Source: Streptomyces longhuiensis (GTDB lineage: Bacteria > Actinomycetota > Actinomycetes > Streptomycetales > Streptomycetaceae). Taken from it: a stretch of 64,000 bases of DNA. The DNA lies in assembly GCF_020616555.1 (NCBI RefSeq), contig NZ_CP085173.1, forward strand, positions 5,782,001-5,846,000, written 5' to 3'. Both the position numbers and the translations under genes were made by a program. Shown one piece after another: positions 17,078 to 23,711 of this stretch (position 1 is its first letter; the number at the start of each line of letters is the position of its first letter). The notes under the pieces are model-generated. The model was not told the origin of the DNA, did not search any database, and saw only the letters and a list, made by a program, of their open reading frames with translations.

Positions 17078-17298
17078 CAACTTCTCTTTCGCCTCGACAA
17101 CAGGGGCTGCCAGAGCAGTGCGGTGACTGTACCCGGCGGTACGCGGGCTCGACAATCTTCAGCAGGTTTCCCGCTCGCAGGAAACGGGCATTCGGCCGTC
17201 TTTCGGCGGACTGTGGGCAGAGCTTTGGCCGGGCGTTCGAGAATCGTTCGACGTTTGGCCAGTTCGGGGACCGTTCCGGGGGCAGATTCAGGCCGGAT

Positions 17299-18303
17299 TC
17301 AGGCGACCGTCAGGCCATTCATCCCGTCGGTGGTGTGCGCTCCTTCCGCCTCCTCGGCATCGAGTGCCTGGCGGATACCGGCGGCGACCGCCGGGTGGAC
17401 GGGGAGCGCGAGGTGTCCGACGCCCGTGACGCGCACGTTCTGCGCGATCAGGTCGGGGTGGTCGATGCAGGCCGTCTCCAGCGGAACCATGATCTGGTCG
17501 AGATCGCTCCAGAAGCTCACGAAGTGGGTGCGGCAGCCGGGGGCGGGCCGCGACAGCTCCTCGATGACGGTCGAGCCGGGCCGCATCTGCCGGACGATCG
17601 GGTGAGCGTCCATCAGCGGCGCGACCGTGGTCCCGCTGTGCGGGGTCCCGAGCGACACGAGGGTGCGTACGCGCAGATCGCCGCCCAGGCATTGCACGTA
17701 GTAACGGGCGATGAGGCCGCCGAGGCTGTGCCCCACGATGTCCACGCGGTCGTGGCCCGTGCGTTCGCAGATCTCCTCGACGTGGCGGGCGAGCAGCGCG
17801 GCGGCGGTGCGGATGTCGTAGGTCAGCGGCGAGTAGTTGAGTGACTCCACGTGGTGCCGGCCGTGCTGGGCGAGCGAGCGGCGCAGCAGGACGAAGACGG
17901 AGCGGTTGTCGATGAAGCCGTGCAGGAGAAGAACCGGCGGCTTGCTCTCGGCGGCCGGAAGGCGTGCGCTGCACGTGTTGTCGGTGTTGTCGGTGCTGTG
18001 AGCGTTCCGGGCGCCGGGGCCGGGCAGGGCGGCACTCTCCGTCAGGTACGAGGCCTCGTCGCCCCCCTCACCCATGCCCTCCGGGGTGGGGACGTAGCGA
18101 AGCGGGGGGAGCTCGGGGGTGGCCCTGCGCTCCTGGATGATGCCGGACGGGTACAGGAGGAGGTGCCCGGCGAGAATCGCGACCTCGAGAGCGGTCGCCT
18201 TCAGCAGAGAGACGGAGACTCCGGCCAGTCTGGCGGGGAACACCAGCCTGGTGGGGATCAGCTGACAGAGCGGGCGAAAAGGCAGGATCCTCGTTACTTC
18301 CAT
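17299..18303 (-). CDS. Alpha/beta-hydrolase, lipase/esterase type
   Basis: A 334-residue hydrolase. An N-terminal hydrophobic helix (LLKATALEVAILAGHLLLYP) suggests membrane attachment or a signal anchor, followed by a low-complexity linker. The catalytic domain has the oxyanion segment VLLLHGFIDNRS and the nucleophile elbow VGHSLGGLIARYYV (Ser), with a late VGHLALPVHP holding the probable catalytic His. It resembles bacterial triacylglycerol lipases and PGAP1-like lipases. It stands alone between the M23 gene and icmB and is divergent from icmB. The substrate is not known. Confidence 0.87.
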   Translation of the reverse strand: MEVTRILPFRPLCQLIPTRLVFPARLAGVSVSLLKATALEVAILAGHLLLYPSGIIQERRATPELPPLRYVPTPEGMGEGGDEASYLTESAALPGPGARNAHSTDNTDNTCSARLPAAESKPPVLLLHGFIDNRSVFVLLRRSLAQHGRHHVESLNYSPLTYDIRTAAALLARHVEEICERTGHDRVDIVGHSLGGLIARYYVQCLGGDLRVRTLVSLGTPHSGTTVAPLMDAHPIVRQMRPGSTVIEELSRPAPGCRTHFVSFWSDLDQIMVPLETACIDHPDLIAQNVRVTGVGHLALPVHPAVAAGIRQALDAEEAEGAHTTDGMNGLTVA

Positions 18304-18741
18304 GGCCGACCTCCCGTCGGCACCCGGGAAAACGGCTCTGTCTCCCGTGTGCCCTCATGGGAAGCATGCGCCGAGGTGGCCGACGATGCGCGTCGTACGC
18401 GGGCAGTGACCAGTTGGTGCCCGTGAGTGACGGTCGCGGTGCGTCACGGAATCCCCGTACGTACCGCCCCGCTGATGCGCGCCGTGTCGCCCGCCGCGCG
18501 GCCGGCGGCGGTGTGGTGCGGCTGTCTCTTTGCGGCTCCCCTGGCGCCGGTGGCCCCCGTATGCGGCTTCTGAGCCGCCTGCGGCGGCTGTGGCGCGCAG
18601 CGAACGTGTCCCATCGTGTGATTTCCCCCTCGCTCCGCACCGCGAAACGGCCGGTTGCGGGATGCTGTCGATAACGTTCGTTCACTTCCCGGGTACGCAT
18701 CAGGTCAGGTATCGGGTAGAAGTCGCTTCATGGAGGCAGTG
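18304..18741. other. Divergent intergenic region upstream of icmB
   Basis: A 438-bp stretch with no convincing gene. It holds two overlapping, mutually exclusive hairpins: GCGGCT (18563-18568) with AGCCGC (18573-18578), or AGCCGCC (18573-18579) with GGCGGCT (18583-18589). A GGAGG ribosome-binding site for icmB is at 18732-18736. No clear promoter was identified. Confidence 0.5.
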
Positions 18742-19158
18742 ATGGGTGTGGCAGCCGGTCCGATCCGCGTGGTGGTCGCCAAGCCGGGGCTCGACGGTCA
18801 CGATCGTGGGGCCAAGGTGATCGCGCGGGCGCTGCGCGACGCCGGTATGGAGGTCATCTACACCGGCCTGCACCAGACGCCGGAGCAGATCGTCGACACG
18901 GCGATCCAGGAGGACGCCGACGCGATCGGTCTCTCGATTCTCTCCGGGGCGCACAACACGCTCTTCGCGCGCGTCATCGAGCTCCTCGTGGAGCGCGACG
19001 CCGCGGACATCAAGGTGTTCGGCGGCGGGATCATCCCCGAGGCGGACATCGCTCCGCTCAAGGAGAAGGGTGTCGCGGAGATCTTCACGCCGGGCGCCAC
19101 GACGGCGTCGATCGTGGACTGGGTCAACGCGAACGTCCGCCAGCCTGCCGGGGCTTGA
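18742..19158 (+). CDS. icmB: Cobalamin-binding small subunit of isobutyryl-CoA mutase
   Basis: A 138-residue protein consisting only of a B12-binding domain. The base-off/His-on signature DxHxxG is exact ([10 protein letters not shown]), followed by LSILSGAHN and [11 protein letters not shown], the other cobalamin-contact loops. The size matches Streptomyces IcmB, which pairs with a separately encoded IcmA to interconvert isobutyryl-CoA and n-butyryl-CoA, feeding polyketide extender and fatty acid pools. The ATG at 18742 has GGAGG at ideal spacing; an upstream ATG at 18730 overlaps that site and is less likely. The large subunit is not in this window. Confidence 0.92.
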   Translation: MGVAAGPIRVVVAKPGLDGHDRGAKVIARALRDAGMEVIYTGLHQTPEQIVDTAIQEDADAIGLSILSGAHNTLFARVIELLVERDAADIKVFGGGIIPEADIAPLKEKGVAEIFTPGATTASIVDWVNANVRQPAGA

Positions 19159-19282
19159 TCCCTCCGATCCCTCGCGGGTGAGGGCGCAGGGGCGCCGGTT
19201 CGGTGCGTGGGTCGCGCTCCGCCCGAACCGGACAGTCCCCCTTGCCCCTGCCCTGCCCTGCCGCGCCGGGTACCTCCAGCGC

Positions 19283-20932
19283 TTACGTCCCTCTCAACTC
19301 GTCGCGCATCGCCCGTCGCAGGCGCAAGGTGCTGACCAGGCGCTGGAACGCTTCCGACCAGTAGCCGCCGGCTCCGGGGGCCGCGTCCTCCGGTTCGTCC
19401 GGGGTGGCGGTGAGGCCCTCCAAGCGGGACGCCTCCGCGGGATCCAGGCAGCGTTCGGCCAGGCCCATGACGCCGCTGAAGCTCCAGGGGTAACTGCCCG
19501 CATCCCGCGCGATGTTCAGCGCGTCGACCACTGCCCGCCCGAGTGGCTCGGCCCACGGCTGGGCGCAGACCCCGAGCAGCTGGAACGCCTCGGACAGGCC
19601 GTGCGTCGCGATGAACCCCGCCACCCACTCGGCGCGTTCGCCGTCGGGCAGCGCGCCGAGGAGCTTTGCCCGTTCGGACAGCGATACGGCGCCGGGGCCT
19701 CCGGCATCCGGTGACGCGGGAGCGCCCAGGAGCGCGCGCGACCACACGGCGTCCCGCTGGCGCACCGAGGCCCGGCACCACGCGGCGTGCAGTTCGCCCT
19801 GCCAGTCGTCGGCCACGGGCAGCGCGACGATCTCTTCCGGGGTGCGGCCCCCGAACCGCGCGGTCCAGCCCCCGAGCGGCGTCGCCTCGACCAACTGGCC
19901 CAGCCACCAGGACCGTTCACCCCGGCCGGTCGGCGGCTTGGCGACGACGCCGTCGCGCTCCATGCCCGCATCGCACTCGTGCGGCGCCTCGACGGTGATC
20001 GTCGCCGCGCCCTGGGTACGGTCGACGGCGACGCAGGAGGCGGCGCGCGACGCCATCCGGGCCGCGAGTGCCGAGCCCGGGAGCGCCGAGAGCAGCTCCG
20101 CGGCGGTGGCCCTGACGTTGCGGCTGCGGTCGGACAACGCCTGTTCCAGGAACGGCTCATCGGCGTCGGCAAGCCCCGACCGCAGCGAGTCGAGGAACAT
20201 CAGCCGGTCCTCGGCCCGCTCGGCGGACCAGGTGGAGGCGAGCAGTTCGCGGGCCGCTGCTGGGCTGTGCGCGCGTACGGTCGCCAGGAGCGTGACCCGC
20301 TCGGCGAACAGGCCCTCCTCCCAAAGACGTTGCACGTCGGCCGCATCCCCGGGTGCCGGGAGCGCCGTGCCGCCGCCGGGGGTGAAGCGCAGCGCGAACT
20401 TCCAGTCCGGGTTCAGCCGAGCCAGCCACAGCGCGCGCGGGCCGGCGAACGCGAGCGCCTGCGGCCGTAGATCTGTGCGCCCGCGGGCCGCGTCGAGGAG
20501 CGCGGGCAGGAGATCCGTAGGCGCCGCGTACCCCTTTTCGTTGGCCCCGGCCAGCCACTGGGGCAACAACTCCATCAGGTCGGGGGCCGTTCCACGGCGG
20601 CCGCCTCCGGCGCCGGGGCGGTCGGTGAGCAGCATCGCGAGTCTGCGTCGCGCGGGGGCCGGGAGCGGGGGCCGCGGGTCGTCCGCCGCCCGTGCGGGGG
20701 GTGCGGCAGCGGGCGCGGGCCGCAGCCCGGCCCGCCGCCGCACGGTCTGTACGGCGGCGGCGTCGAGCAGCGCGATGGGTGCGTCGGCGCCGGGCGAGTG
20801 CCCTGGTGGCGTCCGCCGGTCTGTTCCGAGCAGGGCCACGGTGACCAGCTCTTCCCATGGGTCGCCGATGGCGGTGGTGGCGGTGGTGCTGGTGCTCGTG
20901 GCCGTAGTGTCGGCGGTCGAAGGTCCGTTCAT
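19283..20932 (-). CDS. DUF5691 protein (HEAT-like), second gene of SWIM operon
   Basis: A 549-residue soluble protein I assign to DUF5691 from its context and pattern. It starts with a Thr-rich tail and then WEELVTVALLGTDRR, a characteristic opening. The middle has repeated helical pairs (RLMFLDSLRSGLADADEPFL, VRATAAELLSALPGSALAARM) suggesting HEAT-like repeats, usually protein-binding scaffolds. No catalytic motif is seen. The ATG at 20932 has GAGAGGAG just upstream. It lies 62 bp behind the SWIM gene on the same strand and forms the leftward arm of the MoxR-VWA block; a scaffold or adaptor role is inference. Confidence 0.82.
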   Translation of the reverse strand: MNGPSTADTTATSTSTTATTAIGDPWEELVTVALLGTDRRTPPGHSPGADAPIALLDAAAVQTVRRRAGLRPAPAAAPPARAADDPRPPLPAPARRRLAMLLTDRPGAGGGRRGTAPDLMELLPQWLAGANEKGYAAPTDLLPALLDAARGRTDLRPQALAFAGPRALWLARLNPDWKFALRFTPGGGTALPAPGDAADVQRLWEEGLFAERVTLLATVRAHSPAAARELLASTWSAERAEDRLMFLDSLRSGLADADEPFLEQALSDRSRNVRATAAELLSALPGSALAARMASRAASCVAVDRTQGAATITVEAPHECDAGMERDGVVAKPPTGRGERSWWLGQLVEATPLGGWTARFGGRTPEEIVALPVADDWQGELHAAWCRASVRQRDAVWSRALLGAPASPDAGGPGAVSLSERAKLLGALPDGERAEWVAGFIATHGLSEAFQLLGVCAQPWAEPLGRAVVDALNIARDAGSYPWSFSGVMGLAERCLDPAEASRLEGLTATPDEPEDAAPGAGGYWSEAFQRLVSTLRLRRAMRDELRGT

Positions 20933-20994
20933 GTCGCTCCTCTCCATGGAATGGGTCCGCATGGTTGTCTCCGTCGGCTTCGTCGTCCGGCTCG

Positions 20995-22392
20995 TCAGCA
21001 CAGCGCCACTGCTTCCCCTGTGCCCTCGGGCCAGGCAGTGAGAGGGGTGAAGCCTCGGTGGCCGCATTCGCCGAAGACGGTGACCGGGGCTCCGCCGGAC
21101 AGCGCGGCCAGCCGCCACAGCCCGGGACCCGACGCCGCCTTCGGGGCGATCGGAACCGCCAGTCGTTCCGCAGTCGCTCCCACCGCATTCGGCTGTTCCA
21201 AGTCGTCTTCGGCATCCGCCAGTTGCCAGCCGCCGCTCGCCTCGTCCGGGGTCGGTATGACCCGGCTCAGCGTCACCGGCCACGAATCCAGCCATGGGTC
21301 GCGGCCGAGCGCGTCCCCGTAGCGCGCCGCCGCCTCCGCCACACCTGCCCCCTTGGGTCGTACGGGACTTGGGGCGGGAGCCGTGAACTGCTCGCCCAGA
21401 TCGGCGCGGAGCTGACCGTCTCCCGCGTACCCGGAGAGCTCGGCGTCCAGCGCGAGGCCGACCGGCAGCGAGAGCGCCGGGGCACGGCCCGCCGCCCCAT
21501 AGGAGAGGAGGAGCGCCGTGTGGCCGGACTCCGTCCCGTGCAGCCATATCCGGCGTGTGGTGAGCCGGCTGTCGGCCGTGTCGTACTGCGCCAGGACCAG
21601 CCACCGGTCCCGGGCGGGCCGCCCGTCCGCCGATGACGGCAGCCCGATGCGGGAGCGGACCGTCGCCGCGAGTCCGGCGGGGAGCAGGTCGCGGCGCAGC
21701 CAGCCGCGGTCGAGGAGGTGCAGCAGCGCGCATTCCTCCAGGAGTCGCATCGGCCAGCCGGGACCGGACGCGGGTATCGCTCCCAACTCCCTCACGCGTG
21801 CTGCCAGTCCGGGCGCCTGCGCGTCCACCATGCGGGCCGCGGTCTCCTCCCACATCCCGTAACCGGCCTGCTCGGCCGAGGCGAGGCCGCCGCGCAGCAG
21901 GTCCGCGAGCCGCTGCTCCAACTCGCTCGCGCCCGCCGTGACCCGCTCGGCGCGGCGCTCGGCCCTGCGGCGCGCGGCCTCGGGATCGGCGGCGGTGCCC
22001 CCGGCCGCATCCGTCTCCCGCTTGGTCTGCGCCCGCTTCCTGCGCCCTTCGGCCCACTGCTCCGCCCAGTCCGGAAGCGTCTGCGCGTCCGGCACCGAGC
22101 CGTCCGCCCCCGCCCACAGCAGGAGCAGCCCGAGCGCGTGCTTGCACGGGAACTTACGGCTCGGGCAGCTGCACTTGTAGGCCGGTCCCGCCGCGTCCGC
22201 GACATCCACGACCGTCTGATACGGCTTGCTGCCACTGCCCTTGCAGAGCCCCCACACCATCCCCTCGCCCGAACTTCCCGCCTCCGACCACGGTCCGGCG
22301 ACGCCGAGTTTGCTTCCCGCCTTGCGTGACGGGGCGTCAGGCGCCAGTGCCAGCACCTGGTCCGCCGTCCAGCGCACCCCCTGCTGAGTCAT
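20995..22392 (-). CDS. SWIM zinc-finger family protein
   Basis: A 465-residue protein with an N-terminal SWIM zinc finger: Cys74, Cys76, Cys83 and His85 (KCSCPSRKFPCKHALGL, CxC-x6-CxH). The opening TQQGVRWTADQVLALAPDA and KLGVAGPW are typical of actinobacterial members beside MoxR-VWA genes. SWIM fingers bind DNA or protein; bacterial ones often occur with SWI/SNF ATPases or MoxR systems. A basic helical segment (RRRAERRAERV) and a long C-terminal domain without known motifs follow. The ATG at 22392 lies 7 nt after a damage-type -10 box, so translation is probably leaderless. It is the first gene of the leftward operon. Confidence 0.9.
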   Translation of the reverse strand: MTQQGVRWTADQVLALAPDAPSRKAGSKLGVAGPWSEAGSSGEGMVWGLCKGSGSKPYQTVVDVADAAGPAYKCSCPSRKFPCKHALGLLLLWAGADGSVPDAQTLPDWAEQWAEGRRKRAQTKRETDAAGGTAADPEAARRRAERRAERVTAGASELEQRLADLLRGGLASAEQAGYGMWEETAARMVDAQAPGLAARVRELGAIPASGPGWPMRLLEECALLHLLDRGWLRRDLLPAGLAATVRSRIGLPSSADGRPARDRWLVLAQYDTADSRLTTRRIWLHGTESGHTALLLSYGAAGRAPALSLPVGLALDAELSGYAGDGQLRADLGEQFTAPAPSPVRPKGAGVAEAAARYGDALGRDPWLDSWPVTLSRVIPTPDEASGGWQLADAEDDLEQPNAVGATAERLAVPIAPKAASGPGLWRLAALSGGAPVTVFGECGHRGFTPLTAWPEGTGEAVALC

Positions 22393-22399
22393 GTTCTCG

Positions 22400-22422
22400 A
22401 AGGTAGGTCCCGCCACTGACAA
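22400..22422 (-). promoter_or_regulatory. RecA-NDp (PafBC-type) promoter of the SWIM operon
   Basis: On the minus strand TTGTCAGTG (22422-22414), an 8-bp spacer and TACCTT (22405-22400) match TTGTCRGTG-N8-TAnnnT perfectly. The ATG follows the -10 box after 7 nt, so it would be at or next to +1. This consensus is the LexA-independent DNA-damage promoter first defined at M. tuberculosis recA and activated by PafBC in mycobacteria. Confidence 0.8.
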
Positions 22423-22481
22423 TCGCCGGTGGAGCGGGTGTCGGCGCAGGTCAGAGGCGCGCGACCGGTGATTGTCAGTGG
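22412..22481. repeat. 19/20 inverted repeat carrying facing damage promoters
   Basis: GCCACTGACAATCGCCGGT on the left and ACCGGTGATTGTCAGTGGC on the right form a near-perfect inverted repeat with one mismatch and a gap of about 34 bp. The -35 regions of both divergent promoters lie inside it, and the conservation extends beyond the promoter consensus, suggesting a shared activator site. Confidence 0.8.
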
Positions 22482-22494
22482 CGTGGTGCACGGT
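22472..22494 (+). promoter_or_regulatory. RecA-NDp-like promoter of the MoxR operon
   Basis: TTGTCAGTG (22472-22480), an 8-bp spacer and CACGGT (22489-22494). The -35 element is perfect; the -10 box differs from TAnnnT at its first base. The start would be near 22501, about 70 nt before the MoxR ATG. Weaker than the leftward copy, but same class. Confidence 0.65.
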
Positions 22495-22571
22495 GGAGTC
22501 ACATCCCGGCCGAGTGCTCGGGATGTGCCGGACGTGCCGGTTGAGCCCGGCCGAAATCGAGGGGGATCGCC

Positions 22572-23711
22572 ATGACCGTGTCCGTCGAACCGACCGAGAA
22601 GAGCGTCGCGTCCGCGGGGGATCAGCCAGCCGCGCAGGCGCTGCGGCCGCATGCCGAAGACGCCTTCGCGGTCGAACTCGCGGCGCTGGCCGCTCAGGAC
22701 GACCGGCCGCGCCCGGAGCGCTGGCGCCTCTCGCCATGGGCCGTCGCCACATATCTGCTCGGCGGGACGCTGTTCGACGGGACCGTCATCACACCGAAGT
22801 ACGTGGGGCCGCGCCGCATAGTGGAGGTCGCCGTCACCACGCTCGCGACGGACCGCGCCCTGCTGCTGCTCGGCGTGCCGGGCACCGCGAAGACCTGGGT
22901 CTCCGAGCATCTCGCGGCGGCCGTCAGTGGCGACTCGACGCTGCTCGTCCAGGGCACGGCGGGCACCCCCGAGGAGGCGATCCGGTACGGGTGGAACTAC
23001 GCGCGGCTGCTCGCGCACGGCCCCAGCCGCGATGCCCTCGTGCCCAGCCCCGTCATGCGCGCCATGTCCGAGGGCATGACGGCCCGGGTCGAGGAGCTGA
23101 CCCGCATCCCGGCCGACGTGCAGGACACGCTGATCACGATCCTGTCGGAAAAGACCCTGCCGATACCGGAGTTGGGCCAGGAGGTGCAGGCCGTCAGGGG
23201 CTTCAACCTGATCGCCACGGCGAACGACCGGGACCGGGGGGTCAACGACCTGTCGAGCGCGCTGCGCCGCCGCTTCAACACCGTGGTGCTTCCGCTGCCC
23301 GAGAGCGCTGAGGCGGAGGTCGACATCGTCTCGCGCCGCGTCGACCAGATCGGCCGATCCCTCGACCTGCCGGCCGCTCCGGACGGTTCGGACGAGATCC
23401 GCCGCATCGTCACGGTCTTCCGCGAGCTGCGCGGCGGCGTCACCGAGGACGGGCGCACGAAGCTGAAGTCGCCGAGCGGCACGCTGTCCACGGCAGAGGC
23501 GATCTCCGTCGTGACGAGTGGGCTCGCGCTGGCCGCCCACTTCGGGGACGGGGTGCTGCGACCGTCGGACGTCGCTGCGGGCATCCTCGGCGCCGTCGTC
23601 CGTGACCCGGCCGCGGACCGGGTGATCTGGCAGGAGTACCTGGAGGCCGTGGTGCGTGAGAGGGACGGCTGGAAGGACTTCTACCGCGCGTGCCGTGAGG
23701 TGAGCGTATGA
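22572..23711 (+). CDS. MoxR-type AAA+ ATPase
   Basis: A 379-residue AAA+ ATPase of the MoxR class, whose members remodel or insert metal into partner proteins together with VWA proteins. Walker A is intact (GVPGTAKT, 101-108), sensor 1 is ATAN with Asn218, and arginines 232-234 (ALRRRF) include the likely finger. The Walker B position reads VEELTRIP (173-180), so the usual Asp-Glu is Glu-Glu, a conservative change. An extra N-terminal 80 residues (WRLSPWAVATYLLGGTLFDG) precede the core. Its stop overlaps the next start by 4 bp. It heads the rightward operon from a damage-type promoter. Confidence 0.93.
   Translation: MTVSVEPTEKSVASAGDQPAAQALRPHAEDAFAVELAALAAQDDRPRPERWRLSPWAVATYLLGGTLFDGTVITPKYVGPRRIVEVAVTTLATDRALLLLGVPGTAKTWVSEHLAAAVSGDSTLLVQGTAGTPEEAIRYGWNYARLLAHGPSRDALVPSPVMRAMSEGMTARVEELTRIPADVQDTLITILSEKTLPIPELGQEVQAVRGFNLIATANDRDRGVNDLSSALRRRFNTVVLPLPESAEAEVDIVSRRVDQIGRSLDLPAAPDGSDEIRRIVTVFRELRGGVTEDGRTKLKSPSGTLSTAEAISVVTSGLALAAHFGDGVLRPSDVAAGILGAVVRDPAADRVIWQEYLEAVVRERDGWKDFYRACREVSV

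Noticed and set aside
17166..17185. GTTTCC/GGAAAC hairpin after the lipase gene
   Set aside because: Only 6 bp, with no T-run and more than 110 bp past the stop; too weak to call a terminator.
17978..17995. Two TTGTCGGTG copies resembling the damage-promoter -35 box
   Set aside because: They lie inside the lipase coding sequence (encoding a Thr-Asp-Asn repeat) and lack TAnnnT at 8 bp.
18357..18674. 105-codon plus-strand frame upstream of icmB
   Set aside because: Arg-rich random-looking sequence, no ribosome-binding site, no recognisable family.
20933..22147. Extension of the DUF5691 gene through the SWIM gene in another frame
   Set aside because: The SWIM protein is well supported in its own frame on the same strand, and the ATG at 20932 has a good ribosome-binding site.
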